Shown here piece after piece: positions 37,765-47,090 of a stretch of 64,000 bases of DNA; position 1 is the stretch's first letter; each line of letters starts with the position of its first letter. Below the pieces are notes generated by a model. The model was given only the letters and a program-made list of their open reading frames with translations. It was not told the origin of the DNA and made no database searches. Both the position numbers and the translations under genes were made by a program. The stretch is from positions 653,265 through 717,264 of the forward strand of contig CAWUJH010000001.1 in the NCBI GenBank assembly GCA_963922875.1, written 5' to 3'. This stretch comes from Ketobacter sp963922875. Its GTDB lineage: Bacteria > Pseudomonadota > Gammaproteobacteria > Pseudomonadales > Ketobacteraceae.

Positions 37765-39171
37765 ATGGCCGACCCCCAAGAATTGATTGCCGGTCTGGAA
37801 CCTTTGGTAGATCCAGGTCGATTGTTGACTGACACCGATAGCTTACTGCATTACGGTACTGATTGGACTAAAAAGTATCAACCAGCGCCCTTGGCCGTTG
37901 TCTTGCCGAAAACCATAGAACAGGTTCAGGCCATAGTCCGCTACGCCAATGCGCACCAATTGGCCTTGGTGCCGTCCGGGGGGCGCACCGGTTTAAGCGC
38001 CGCCGCCGTGGCCGCTAATGGGGAGGTGGTGGTTGCCTTTGATCTGATGAATCAAGTGTTGGAATTTAATGAAATAGACCGTACGGTGCGTTGTCAGGCC
38101 GGGGTGATTACTCAACAATTGCAGCAGTTCGCGGAGCAAAAAGATCTTTTCTATCCGGTTGATTTCGCTTCGGCGGGTTCCAGTCAGTTGGGAGGTAATA
38201 TTTCCACCAATGCAGGAGGTATCAAGGTCATTCGTTACGGTATGACACGGGACTGGGTTTTGGGTCTGAAAGTGGTCACGGGTTCTGGTGAGATCCTGGA
38301 GTTTAATAGTGGCCTGGTTAAAAATGCGACTGGCTATGATTTCCGCCACTTATTTATCGGCGCTGAAGGTACTTTGGGTTTTATTGTCGAAGCTACCATG
38401 AAGTTAGCGCGGCCACCCAAAAACCTCAGGGTCATGGTGTTAGGCGTGCCAGATCTCGATGCCATTATGAAAGTTTTGCAGGCCTTTCAAAGTAAACTGG
38501 ATTTGACGGCCTTTGAATTTTTCTCGGAAAAGGCGGTACAACGAGTTACTGCCCATCATGATATTCCGCGCCCTTTTGCGGATGCGGCCCCATACTATGC
38601 TTTGTTGGAATTTGAAGCCGCTCATGAAGAAGAAATGGAACAGGCTATGAGCTTGTTCGAATCCTGTGTTGAGCAGGGATGGGTAGTGGATGGAGTGATC
38701 AGTCAAAGTGAGTCCCAGGCAGCGGCATTGTGGCGCTTACGGGAAGGCATCAGTGAAACTATTGCACCTTTCACCCCCTATAAAAACGACATTTCTGTGG
38801 TGGTCTCCAAAGTCCCTGAATTTCTTAATGCTATCGATGCTATCGTAGCGTCCCGTTATCCGGATTTTGAAATCATTTGGTTTGGTCATATTGGTGATGG
38901 GAATTTGCATTTAAATATCCTGAAACCAGAGACCATGGCGAAAGAGATATTCTTCGAGCGGTGTGAAGCTGTGAATACAGAGGTGTTTGAAACAGTGCAG
39001 TGCTTTAAAGGCAGTGTATCTGCGGAGCATGGCGTGGGTATGACTAAAAAGCCCTACTTAGAATATACCCGTAGTGCTACTGAGATCGCCTGTATGCAAG
39101 CCGTGAAAAAAGTATTCGATCCCAACGGGGTGATGAATCCAGGCAAAATATTTGATCTCCACGATTCATAG
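37765..39171 (+). CDS. FAD-linked D-2-hydroxyglutarate dehydrogenase-type oxidase
   Basis: 468 residues. FAD-binding PCMH domain (VPSGGRTGLSAAAVAANGEVVV, GGNISTNAGG, VKNATGYDFRHLFIGAEGTLGF) and the vanillyl-alcohol-oxidase C-terminal domain with metal/substrate motif GHIGDGNLHLNI and EHGVGMTKK. The GlcD/D2HGDH group. In Pseudomonas a D2HGDH next to serA removes the D-2-hydroxyglutarate made by SerA and pulls the pathway forward; the divergent serA here supports that reading over D-lactate or glycolate dehydrogenase. Confidence 0.85.
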   Translation: MADPQELIAGLEPLVDPGRLLTDTDSLLHYGTDWTKKYQPAPLAVVLPKTIEQVQAIVRYANAHQLALVPSGGRTGLSAAAVAANGEVVVAFDLMNQVLEFNEIDRTVRCQAGVITQQLQQFAEQKDLFYPVDFASAGSSQLGGNISTNAGGIKVIRYGMTRDWVLGLKVVTGSGEILEFNSGLVKNATGYDFRHLFIGAEGTLGFIVEATMKLARPPKNLRVMVLGVPDLDAIMKVLQAFQSKLDLTAFEFFSEKAVQRVTAHHDIPRPFADAAPYYALLEFEAAHEEEMEQAMSLFESCVEQGWVVDGVISQSESQAAALWRLREGISETIAPFTPYKNDISVVVSKVPEFLNAIDAIVASRYPDFEIIWFGHIGDGNLHLNILKPETMAKEIFFERCEAVNTEVFETVQCFKGSVSAEHGVGMTKKPYLEYTRSATEIACMQAVKKVFDPNGVMNPGKIFDLHDS

Positions 39172-39179
39172 GAGCCGCT

Positions 39180-39848
39180 ATGAGCTTCCAGATTCTCTTA
39201 GATGGACAACCCGCCCCCTGGTCTTTAGGTAAAGTCGTTTGTGTCGGCCGCAACTATGCCGAACACGCGAAGGAGCTCAATAATCCGCTACCGAAAAGTC
39301 CTATTTTATTCATCAAGCCGGCATCGGCTGTGGTGCCCTTTGCTGACACTCTGGAGGTTCCGGCTGAATGGGGCGAATGTCACCACGAAGTGGAAATGGC
39401 ACTATTAATCGGTAAGTCGTTGACCAAGGCTAGTGAAGCACAAGCGCAGGCGGCCATTGTGGGTTATGGCGTCGCCCTGGATTTAACCTTGCGTGAACTT
39501 CAATCCCAACTGAAGGCTAATGGTCACCCTTGGGAGATGGCAAAAAGTTTTGACGGCGCCTGTCCGATGTCAGGGTTTGTTTCCTCTAGCATCATAGAGC
39601 AACCTCAAGCCTGCGATATAACTTTAAGCGTCAACGGCCAGCTGCGCCAAGCGGGCAATACCCTTGGCATGTTGACCCCGATGGTTACTCTGGTTGCTTA
39701 CATGAGCCGCTTTTTTACGTTGAATCCTGGTGATGTAGTCTTAACGGGCACGCCCGCAGGCGTGGCTTCCTTGCACGACGGTGATACGCTGCGCGCTACC
39801 CTGGCCGGTGATCAGGTTGTTGCTTCGGCAACCTTAAAACGACCTTGA
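39180..39848 (+). CDS. FAH-family hydrolase (YcgM/FAHD1-like)
   Basis: 222 residues; AGGAG sits over the preceding stop, 8 bp away, so it is in an operon with the FAD oxidase. Fumarylacetoacetate hydrolase fold: KVVCVGRNYAEHAKELNN, metal ligands in ECHHEVEMALLIGK and LDLTLRELQ, then GDVVLTGTPAGV. Such enzymes decarboxylate oxaloacetate or hydrolyse acylpyruvates; a role in 2-oxo acid clean-up with its neighbour is an inference. Confidence 0.9.
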   Translation: MSFQILLDGQPAPWSLGKVVCVGRNYAEHAKELNNPLPKSPILFIKPASAVVPFADTLEVPAEWGECHHEVEMALLIGKSLTKASEAQAQAAIVGYGVALDLTLRELQSQLKANGHPWEMAKSFDGACPMSGFVSSSIIEQPQACDITLSVNGQLRQAGNTLGMLTPMVTLVAYMSRFFTLNPGDVVLTGTPAGVASLHDGDTLRATLAGDQVVASATLKRP

Positions 39849-39960
39849 GCTCAAAGTAAACTAAAGTATGCCCTGTCCTTGGCTAGAAACCTTAGTTGCC
39901 AATGCTTGATTCTTATTATTATTGGAGTGGAAAGAGTGGCTCAGGGATTCCTAAAATGGG

Positions 39961-40614
39961 TTATAGGAAATGATAGAGCGCTTCCGGATTAATGCAGCTG
40001 TCTGATTGTTGTAGTCTGCTCAGTGTCCCGGCAAACCATTGATCGGCCGCCACGGGCCCCAACACTTCACAGGCTGCAACATAAAGCGCATTAAAGAAAT
40101 CCTGCAGCGCTTCCTGCGAAAAACTGGCTAGAAATTGGGGGTTATCCGAGAGTAAATATTGCGCTAGCTTGTCGAAGTTTCCATTCACAAACCGTTGGCG
40201 CAGTTGCCCCGCAATGTGAGTGTGCATCTGTGTTCGTTGCTCTGGTTTGATCTTGCGTAAAATGCTGCTAACCAATTCGTGTAATGCCAGTTGTTCTTCG
40301 CTGGGTTCCATGAAATTTAAGCGAAAGCCACCATCATCACTTAATTGCTGACGTTGAATTGTGGGTAACGGGTCGGGTTCCAGTTCTTGAGTATTGCGCA
40401 ACAATACCTGCAATAGAGACTGGCGCAGGGTCTTGATGTCCACTTGATCCTGGTACAGTTCTGAAATCTGGGTTAGATATTCGTGGATCGCCTGAGACGG
40501 ACGATCTTGATAAAAATCATCGAACACCCGAACGGCTTCTAGCACAGTAGCTTCGTCAAGCCATCGCTTCAGTACCGTATAAACTGCACGCCGCTGATAA
40601 CTTCGCTTTTCCAT
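39961..40614 (-). CDS. Conserved-looking protein of unknown function
   Basis: 217 residues, mostly helical and soluble, no signal peptide. Two ATGs in tandem (40617 and 40614); the second has the better distance to GAGG. I recognise no domain. It lies 21 bp after amt on the same strand and could be co-transcribed with it. Confidence 0.6.
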   Translation of the reverse strand: MEKRSYQRRAVYTVLKRWLDEATVLEAVRVFDDFYQDRPSQAIHEYLTQISELYQDQVDIKTLRQSLLQVLLRNTQELEPDPLPTIQRQQLSDDGGFRLNFMEPSEEQLALHELVSSILRKIKPEQRTQMHTHIAGQLRQRFVNGNFDKLAQYLLSDNPQFLASFSQEALQDFFNALYVAACEVLGPVAADQWFAGTLSRLQQSDSCINPEALYHFL

Positions 40615-40635
40615 CATGGCCTCGAGTCTTGTAGG

Positions 40636-41922
40636 TTAGTTTGAAATGGGTTTGTGTAAATTTAATCGGTCGAACTCTGGGTAGCCTCGTTCATAGTGTT
40701 CAGTGTAGTCCATACCACGCTGTTGACTCAGTGGACTGGCTCGCAAACCAAAAATTTTATCGATGAGCCAGTACATTAAATAAGCTAATGGGAACGCCCA
40801 TAAAAATGCAATGGTGCAGCCCAGCGCCTGAACGAAAACCTGATGCCAGTTAAATAGATCGGCTTCGTAAAATAAGCCTGCGGCAATAGTTCCCCAAACA
40901 CCTGAAAGACCATGGACTGGAATAGCGTCCACTACATCATCCAGCAGCAGTTTCTCTAAAATATAGCTACCCGCTATGACAATGGCGCCCGCAACTAAAC
41001 CGGTAATCATAGCAAAGCCAACGTCCATCGTGGCGCAGCCTGCGGTAATGGAAACTAATCCGGCAATGCTGCCGTTGATCGTATGTGTCAGTAAAACCGG
41101 GCGGCCCATGAGGGTTTGACAAATAAAGGTTCCCACAGCACCCGCGCAGGCAGCCAAGTGAGTATTGAGGGCAATTTTGCCGAGACTCCCGTCGCCTTGT
41201 AGGGTGCTTCCTGCATTAAAGCCGAACCAGCCAATCCAAAGGATGAAACCACCCAAGGCTACATTGTTTAAATTGTGTCCGGGAATGGCGCGAGCTTCAC
41301 CGGTCGTAGGGTCGAAGCGACCCAGGCGTGGTCCCACCACCATAATGCCTGCCAAGGCACACCAAGCGCCAATGGAGTGCACCACGGTAGAGCCGGCAAA
41401 ATCAATGAAACCGAGTTCTGATAACCAGCCCGCACCACCAAAATAGCCGCCCCAAACCCAACTGCCAAAGACGGGGTAGATACCCGCAGTAATCACGATA
41501 GCTCCTACCAGATAGCCGGCGTAGCGGGTGCGTTCTGCCATGGCACCGCTAGCAATGGTTGCCGCAGTTGCAGCAAACATGGTTTGGAAAAGGAGAAAAG
41601 TGTAGTCCCACTCTTGGTCGAAACTGGGCATGAAGTGGCTACTGCCAAAAAAGCCCGTTTCATTAATTCCAAACATCAGGCCAAAGCCCAAGGCCCAAAA
41701 AAAGATGCTGCCCAAACAGACATCCATGTAATTTTTCATGACTACATTTACTGCATTTTTACTGCGGGACAAGCCGTTTTCCAGCAGCGCAAATCCAGAT
41801 TGCATGAAAAATACGAGAATGGCGGCCACTACAACCCACACGGTATCAACCGGGGTGTGGTCGCTGCCAGCGAATGCCGGGCCGGAAATTAGTAGACTGA
41901 TTAAGGAAATTGTCTTTTTCAT
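40636..41922 (-). CDS. amt: ammonium transporter (Amt/Rh family)
   Basis: 428 residues from the start at 41922, which opens a cleavable signal (MKKTISLISLLISGPAFA); upstream in-frame codons are less likely. Eleven membrane segments expected. Pore His pair in VVHSIGAW and PVHGLSGVWG, and ARNAV/SKNAVNV helix as in AmtB. It imports ammonium into the cell. Unusually no glnK gene adjoins it. A structured 5' region (42016-42092) lies between rpiA and this gene. Confidence 0.92.
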   Translation of the reverse strand: MKKTISLISLLISGPAFAGSDHTPVDTVWVVVAAILVFFMQSGFALLENGLSRSKNAVNVVMKNYMDVCLGSIFFWALGFGLMFGINETGFFGSSHFMPSFDQEWDYTFLLFQTMFAATAATIASGAMAERTRYAGYLVGAIVITAGIYPVFGSWVWGGYFGGAGWLSELGFIDFAGSTVVHSIGAWCALAGIMVVGPRLGRFDPTTGEARAIPGHNLNNVALGGFILWIGWFGFNAGSTLQGDGSLGKIALNTHLAACAGAVGTFICQTLMGRPVLLTHTINGSIAGLVSITAGCATMDVGFAMITGLVAGAIVIAGSYILEKLLLDDVVDAIPVHGLSGVWGTIAAGLFYEADLFNWHQVFVQALGCTIAFLWAFPLAYLMYWLIDKIFGLRASPLSQQRGMDYTEHYERGYPEFDRLNLHKPISN

Positions 41923-42015
41923 GCAGGAGGGTCCATGGATTTGGGAGCACAGTCCCCAAGGCAAGACCTATGCCATTGTTTTCTATTTGGTAATTTTGCC
42001 TAGATAAGGGGCGAA

Positions 42016-42092
42016 ATTTTTAAACGATTTAGTTTTTATGGTGCGATAAGGAGCATCATCGCACCAAGCAAGTGCGATGATCGTTTAAAAAT
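42016..42092 (-). promoter_or_regulatory. Nested, mutually exclusive stem-loops between rpiA and amt
   Basis: A perfect 13-bp outer stem (42016-42028 with 42080-42092) encloses two competing hairpins: 42040-42047 with 42058-42065 (GGTGCGAT/ATCGCACC), and 42055-42064 with 42072-42081 (ATCATCGCAC/GTGCGATGAT). Both use the same middle strand. It may be the rpiA terminator or a leader attenuator of amt. Confidence 0.5.
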
Positions 42093-42115
42093 GATGCCAG
42101 ACAGGGCTGCAGGAA

Positions 42116-42772
42116 CTATTGAAGGGTCTCTACGCCATTTTCTGAAGCCAATAACACAATATCTGCAGGGCGCTTGGCAAATAAGCCGTTGGTCACTACG
42201 CCCACGATATTATTCAGTTGCGCTTCCAGCTTGACTGGTTCAGCGATACTCAGGTTATGGATATCTAGAATAATGTTGCCGTTATCTGTGATAAAACCCT
42301 CTCGGTAAACGGGGTCGCCACCCAGCTTTACAATTTCCCGAGCCACATGGCTGCGGGCCATGGGTATCACTTCCACGGGTAAGGGGAATTTGCCTAAGAC
42401 GGACACTTTCTTGCTGACGTCGGCAATACAGATAAATTTTTGGCTTACCGCAGCGATGATTTTTTCTCGAGTTAAAGCGCCGCCGCCGCCTTTAATCAGG
42501 CACAGGTTTCGATCACACTCGTCGGCACCATCCACATAAACTGGGATCTCGTCCACAGCATTAAGATCAAACACGGGAATGCCGTGTTGTTCAAGTCGCT
42601 CCTGAGTTGCCTTGGAGCTGGCAACAGCGCCTTCAATACGACCTTTAATCTCGGCTAAACAATCAATGAAAAGGTTGGTGGTGGAGCCAGTGCCTACACC
42701 GATAATGGTGTGATCCTCAATGAAGGCCATGGCAGCTTTTGCGGCGGCTAATTTTAATGGGTCAGCGCTCAT
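42116..42772 (-). CDS. rpiA: ribose-5-phosphate isomerase A
   Basis: 218 residues (E. coli 219). Phosphate loop GVGTGSTTNLFID, catalytic DGADECD and KGGGGALTREKI are intact. Interconverts ribose 5-P and ribulose 5-P. Divergent from ilvA, the order found in Pseudomonas. Confidence 0.97.
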   Translation of the reverse strand: MSADPLKLAAAKAAMAFIEDHTIIGVGTGSTTNLFIDCLAEIKGRIEGAVASSKATQERLEQHGIPVFDLNAVDEIPVYVDGADECDRNLCLIKGGGGALTREKIIAAVSQKFICIADVSKKVSVLGKFPLPVEVIPMARSHVAREIVKLGGDPVYREGFITDNGNIILDIHNLSIAEPVKLEAQLNNIVGVVTNGLFAKRPADIVLLASENGVETLQ

Positions 42773-42909
42773 GAATCTGTCCTGGGTTGAATGAGGAACC
42801 GATTATAGTGTTTTGCGCTGGGAGAGCACAGGCCCAAGGCGAAATATCGGTTCAAGTTCAAATAGTATATGATTGTTGATTGAATCGAATTTGGTAACGA
42901 GCGGATCCT

Positions 42910-44442
42910 ATGCCCATCAAGGTTATAAAAAAAATTCTTCAGGCCAAAGTGTACGATGTGGCGCGGGAAACGCCGGTAGATCCAGCGCCTGGGTTATCAC
43001 GGAGGATTGGTAACCAAGTGCTGTTGAAGCGTGAAGACTTACAACCGGTGTTCTCCTTCAAAATTCGGGGCGCTTACAATAAAATCGTTAATTTACCTGA
43101 AGAACAGCGCCAGCGTGGGGTGATTTGTGCCTCTGCGGGGAATCATGCTCAGGGTGTAGCGTTGGCTGCGGCCCGCTTAGGAATCCGGGCGGTGATTGTG
43201 ATGCCGCAAACTACACCAGAAATAAAAGTAAACTCAGTGCGGGGCTTTGGCGGCAAAGTCGTGCTGTTTGGTGATAATTTTGATCAAGCGGCTCAGCATG
43301 CCCGTGAACTGCAAGAGCGGCATGGTTATACCTTCGTTCACCCTTTTGATGATTTGGATGTTATAGCAGGCCAAGGGACAGTGGGTATGGAAATCTTACG
43401 CCAACATACCGGAGATCTGCATGCTGTTTTTGTGCCGGTGGGAGGCGGTGGTCTGATCGCCGGTGTGGCCACTTACATTAAGTATTTGCGTCCAGATATT
43501 AAAATCATCGGTGTGGAGCCTGCTGATTCGAATTGTCTCTATGAAGCCATGCAGGCAGGGCGTCGGGTGATTTTGCCGGAGGTGGGTTTGTTCGCTGATG
43601 GTGTTGCTGTAAAACAAGTGGGTAAAGAGACCTTTAAATTGGCGCATAAATATGTGGATGATGTGGTTTTAGTGAGTGCCGATGAAATCTGTGCAGCCAT
43701 CAAGGATTTATTCGATGATACTCGTGCGATTAATGAACCGGCCGGGGCGCTTGGGGTGGCAGGTTTAAAAAAATACGTAGAACGGACCGGAGTCAAAAAT
43801 AAAACGGTAATGGCTATATGTAGTGGCGCTAATGTTAACTTTGATCGCTTGCGTCACGTTGCGGAACGCGCAGAAATTGGCGAACAAAGGGAAGCCGTAT
43901 TTGCGGTGACCATTCCAGAGTGTCCTGGCAGTTTTCGCCAGTTTTGTCGAGTTTTAGGTAAACGTTCTATTACTGAGTTCAATTATCGTTATGCATCGGC
44001 GGATTCAGCCCAGGTTTATGTCGGAGTGCAAACGAATTTGGATAATTCGCGCCAAGGAATCCAATCGCTATTAGAGCGTAAAGGTTACAAAGCCATAGAT
44101 TTGTCGGATAACGAAATGGCGAAACTGCACATTCGTCACATGGTGGGCGGGCGCGGGGTCTCTCAACATAGATCTGATACGGACGATGATAATGAAGTGC
44201 TGTATCGTTTTGAATTTCCAGAACGCCCTGGCGCGTTGATGGAATTTTTAGGTAATCTGGGCGAGCATTGGAATATTAGTTTGTTCCATTATCGCAATCA
44301 TGGTGCCGCTTTTGGCCGCATTCTGGTGGGCTTGCAAGTGCCGATGAAAGAGCGAGCGCAGTTGAAAAAGTATTTTGTGAATTTGGGCTACCGGCATTGG
44401 AACGAAACAGATAACCCTGCATACCACTTGTTTTTAAAATAA
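42910..44442 (+). CDS. ilvA: biosynthetic threonine deaminase
   Basis: 510 residues (E. coli 514), full biosynthetic form: PLP lysine in VFSFKIRGAYNK, cofactor loop GGGGLIAGV and two C-terminal ACT-like regulatory domains (AVFAVTIPECPGSFRQFC and YRFEFPERPGALMEF) for isoleucine/valine control. Makes 2-oxobutyrate for isoleucine. Confidence 0.97.
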   Translation: MPIKVIKKILQAKVYDVARETPVDPAPGLSRRIGNQVLLKREDLQPVFSFKIRGAYNKIVNLPEEQRQRGVICASAGNHAQGVALAAARLGIRAVIVMPQTTPEIKVNSVRGFGGKVVLFGDNFDQAAQHARELQERHGYTFVHPFDDLDVIAGQGTVGMEILRQHTGDLHAVFVPVGGGGLIAGVATYIKYLRPDIKIIGVEPADSNCLYEAMQAGRRVILPEVGLFADGVAVKQVGKETFKLAHKYVDDVVLVSADEICAAIKDLFDDTRAINEPAGALGVAGLKKYVERTGVKNKTVMAICSGANVNFDRLRHVAERAEIGEQREAVFAVTIPECPGSFRQFCRVLGKRSITEFNYRYASADSAQVYVGVQTNLDNSRQGIQSLLERKGYKAIDLSDNEMAKLHIRHMVGGRGVSQHRSDTDDDNEVLYRFEFPERPGALMEFLGNLGEHWNISLFHYRNHGAAFGRILVGLQVPMKERAQLKKYFVNLGYRHWNETDNPAYHLFLK

Positions 44443-44719
44443 TGGCGTTAAATGTAAAGGGAAGCTTTTCATGCGCTTAGTGTCGTGATACTTTTTTATG
44501 CGCACTTGCCATTAGAAGCAAGAGGGGTTGGTTTTATTTTGACCAGATCGTCTGGTTTGTGACCAAGTCCACAGGTTTGGACTGGAACTGATTAAGGTCT
44601 AAGCTATAGTTAGCTTAAGTGGTTTCGTGAAACACCCGTGGAACCCGCTTGAATCCATTACTCGGACGTTTGTAAGCGGAAACTCCGCAAGACTTGTTGA
44701 AATCGAGGCAGAAAGGCTG

Positions 44720-44845
44720 ATGAAAAAGAAACCTGATTTAATGTTAGTGCTGATTATGGTGCTCGGTTTGGGTGTTCTGGTCAGCAGTTATAGTCAAGGC
44801 CAACCTGATCCAGAAATGATTGCCAGCCAATTCTCCATACGATAA
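44720..44845 (+). CDS. Small single-span membrane protein
   Basis: 41 residues from ATG 44720 (GAAAGG upstream): a Lys-rich start, one hydrophobic span (LMLVLIMVLGLGVLVSSY) and a short polar tail. A longer frame from GTG 44627 exists but has no binding site. Unknown function; small proteins of this shape are common near ilvA/ygfA in gammaproteobacteria. Confidence 0.5.
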   Translation: MKKKPDLMLVLIMVLGLGVLVSSYSQGQPDPEMIASQFSIR

Positions 44846-44911
44846 TCCACCTTATCGTTGATGGCTGATGTAATCTTTCTTTTCCTTGGTAATTTCTTTT
44901 AGTTCTTCGCC

Positions 44912-45502
44912 CTAGTAAACGCCCCCGTCAGTAACGATTTTTTTCATGGGTATATCCCAGCTTTCTGCAGGTAACGCTTCCACTTTTTGGCATTCGTGGG
45001 CCAACCCAACCAAGCTAGGAGCGCCAGGCTTGGTGGCGGCATGAAGAAAGTCGAAGGTGCGGTCATAGAAACCGCCTCCCATCCCAATGCGATTTCCCTG
45101 AGGATCAAAGCCTACCAAAGGCGTTAGCACCAGATTGAGTGTCCAGGCTGGACACAGGTTTCCCCAAGCGTTTATGGGTTCAGGTATACCATAACGATTT
45201 TTAGCCAGGGGTTGGTGTTGCCAATGCTCTACAAACAGCAGCTGACCAGGAAAAAAAGGATGCAGTACAGGTAGATACACCTGCTTTTTGCTACGCCAAG
45301 CTAATTCCACTATGGGTTGGGGATTGATTTCACCGTTACACGGGATATAGGCGGCAATGCGCTTAGCAAATTGGAATTCCGGCATTAGAGCGATGCGGCT
45401 ACAAGCATTCATGGAGGCAATGCGTTGCTGTTGGGCTGATAAGGCGGTACGCCGGCGTCTTAATTCTTTGCGTAATCCGACTTTTTCAATGGCTTTGGGC
45501 AC
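44912..45502 (-). CDS. ygfA: 5-formyltetrahydrofolate cyclo-ligase
   Basis: 196 residues. N-terminal KVGLRKELRRRRTALS, ATP/folate site IGMGGGFYDRTFDF and C-terminal VTDGGVY are diagnostic. Converts 5-formyl-THF to methenyl-THF. It lies directly behind 6S RNA on the same strand, the classic ssrS-ygfA arrangement. Confidence 0.95.
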   Translation of the reverse strand: MPKAIEKVGLRKELRRRRTALSAQQQRIASMNACSRIALMPEFQFAKRIAAYIPCNGEINPQPIVELAWRSKKQVYLPVLHPFFPGQLLFVEHWQHQPLAKNRYGIPEPINAWGNLCPAWTLNLVLTPLVGFDPQGNRIGMGGGFYDRTFDFLHAATKPGAPSLVGLAHECQKVEALPAESWDIPMKKIVTDGGVY

Positions 45503-45554
45503 CGGCCGAACCTCTCAAACCTCTATAATAACTTTCAAACCCCGATAAAATTAG

Positions 45555-45738
45555 GGCCCCCCGTTCTGCCGAGACTGGCGGTAGCCCTTGAACCCAAAGT
45601 TCAAGGTGGTGGTTCCTGTGATGTATCGGGCTTTCCGTCAAGCGGACATGCACTCCCACATCAACTGAAACCGCCGTTTAGTAAAGCATCGGCTCAGGGA
45701 CGTCGGCCAGAAGCTCGAACAGCGCAGGGGGCTGAGGT
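45555..45738 (-). ncRNA. ssrS: 6S RNA
   Basis: On the reverse strand the region carries the 6S signature: CCTGAGCCGATG in the 5' half and, in the 3' half, CCTTGAAC....GTTCAAGGGCTAC, nearly identical to E. coli 6S RNA. Ends (about 184 nt) are estimated from the closing stem GGAACCTCAGCCCCCUG-like 5' side and the GGGGGG 3' side. 6S RNA binds sigma70-RNA polymerase in stationary phase. Placement between zapA and ygfA is the conserved one. Confidence 0.93.
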
Positions 45739-45743
45739 TCCAA

Positions 45744-45749
45744 TTATAA
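45744..45749 (-). promoter_or_regulatory. -10 box of the 6S RNA promoter
   Basis: A perfect TATAAT on the reverse strand, 6-8 bases before the expected 6S 5' end. The -35 region is weak. Confidence 0.6.
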
Positions 45750-45788
45750 CGGATTTATTGTTAGTTCTCGAATTAAAGCGTCGAACGG

Positions 45789-46115
45789 TTAAAGATCAAG
45801 TTGACGTGCAGAGGCCAGTGCTAACTCGATTTTGTCATTCAGCTTGGATAATTGTTTTTCGGTGGAACGGTCTTTGTGGTCCAGTTCAGCCTTGATCTTA
45901 AGCAGTTCGTGGGCCATGTTTAATGCCGCCATGACGGCGATACGTTCTACCCCAACAATTTTGCCAGAGCGCCGAATGTCCCGCATGCGCTCATCCAGAA
46001 TGCGGGCTGAATTCTTGAGTTCCTCCACTTCGTTTGGTGGACAACTCACCCCATAATCGCGATCCAGAATGCTGACATTTAAGGTTTCAATGCCTTTGTT
46101 TTCGTCCTTACTCAT
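45789..46115 (-). CDS. zapA: cell division protein ZapA
   Basis: 108 residues. N-terminal VSILDRDYGVSCPPNEVEELKNSARILDERM and the coiled-coil C-terminus (LDHKDRSTEKQLSKLNDKI) are typical of ZapA, which bundles FtsZ at midcell. Overlaps the upstream coiled-coil gene by 4 bp (ATGA) and precedes 6S RNA. Confidence 0.95.
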   Translation of the reverse strand: MSKDENKGIETLNVSILDRDYGVSCPPNEVEELKNSARILDERMRDIRRSGKIVGVERIAVMAALNMAHELLKIKAELDHKDRSTEKQLSKLNDKIELALASARQLDL

Positions 46116-46327
46116 GAATCTTGCTCCAACGCTTTCAAGCGCGAGATCATTGCCTCAACTTTGGCGCGAGCCATGTCATTTTTCCTGGTCAGGTTCGCAC
46201 GTTCTTCTGTCAACTGAGTTTCTCTGGTCTTAAGGGACTGATTATGACGCTTGTATTCCTCACACAGAGCGATAAATTCGTCGAGTTGGTGGTCTAGCTT
46301 GCTGATCAGTTGCTCGATTCTGGTCAT
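46112..46327 (-). CDS. ZapB-like coiled-coil protein (TIGR02449 type)
   Basis: 71 residues, almost wholly coiled coil (LISKLDHQLDEFIALCEEYKR, EERANLTRKNDMARAKVEAMISRLKAL). Small proteins of this form precede zapA in Pseudomonas and relatives and are thought to help division-ring assembly. Translationally coupled to zapA. Confidence 0.85.
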   Translation of the reverse strand: MTRIEQLISKLDHQLDEFIALCEEYKRHNQSLKTRETQLTEERANLTRKNDMARAKVEAMISRLKALEQDS

Positions 46328-46496
46328 AGGAGGCTCGCCCCAAATCCGGTATGTCCGGCTCTATTATTGGTTATGGTACACGAATTTCAAGACAGTACAC
46401 ACTATCAAGATCACACAATTCAGCTTAGCTTAATATCCTCTTTGCTCCACATTTCACCATGTTACAATGGGGCAAATTCTTACCCGGACATCTGTC

Positions 46497-47084
46497 ATGA
46501 CCGTACCTATGGAATCTGTGCTGGACTATTATGAGTTAGAGGCCGAACTCAAAAAGCTGGATGCAGTGGCTACGCCATCGGAAGCTCACGGTATTCTCTG
46601 TGGGCAACTCAGTGGCGGCCAGGCAATGGATACCCTAGGTTGGTTTCCAGGCTATCTTGATAATATTGGCCACAAACACGAGCCAAGGGAAAGCGACCGA
46701 GAGTGGTTCTTTATGCTGCACAAGTTGACCCTTGATGAATTGGTGGGAGATCAGTTTAACTTCATGCCTTTGTTACCCGATGATGAAGATCCTTTGGACG
46801 AGCGCTTGGGTTCTTTGGCTGAGTGGTGTTCAGGTTTCCTGGCGGGATTTGGGACCTCTGCCAATGTGCGTACCGCAGAGGAATTCAACCAGGAAACCCT
46901 GGATGCCTTAAAAGATATCCAGCATATCAGCCAGGTTGACCCTGTAGTAGAAGATGAAGAAGACGAAGGTGAAGCGGCTTACTTTGAAGTGCTTGAATAC
47001 GTGCGGATGGCCGCTTTAATGATTTTTACGGAATTCGCTCTCAAACAGGAAGAGAGGGTTCCTCCCAACGTTACGATACATTAG
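46497..47084 (+). CDS. ygfB: UPF0149/YgfB family protein
   Basis: 195 residues from ATG 46497; ATG 46509 is also possible. TPSEAHGILCGQLSGG, LPDDEDPLDERLGSLAEWCSGFLAGFG and EYVRMAALMIFTEF are the family signatures. In Pseudomonas aeruginosa YgfB modulates beta-lactam resistance gene expression. First gene of a run ygfB-pepP-ubiH-ubiI-like, divergent from the zap genes. Confidence 0.93.
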   Translation: MTVPMESVLDYYELEAELKKLDAVATPSEAHGILCGQLSGGQAMDTLGWFPGYLDNIGHKHEPRESDREWFFMLHKLTLDELVGDQFNFMPLLPDDEDPLDERLGSLAEWCSGFLAGFGTSANVRTAEEFNQETLDALKDIQHISQVDPVVEDEEDEGEAAYFEVLEYVRMAALMIFTEFALKQEERVPPNVTIH

Positions 47085-47090
47085 GTGTCC

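Noticed and set aside
44627..44719. N-terminal extension of the small membrane protein from GTG 44627
   Set aside because: No ribosome-binding site, and the region has hairpins (44566-44583 upstream) rather than coding pattern; ATG 44720 has GAAAGG.
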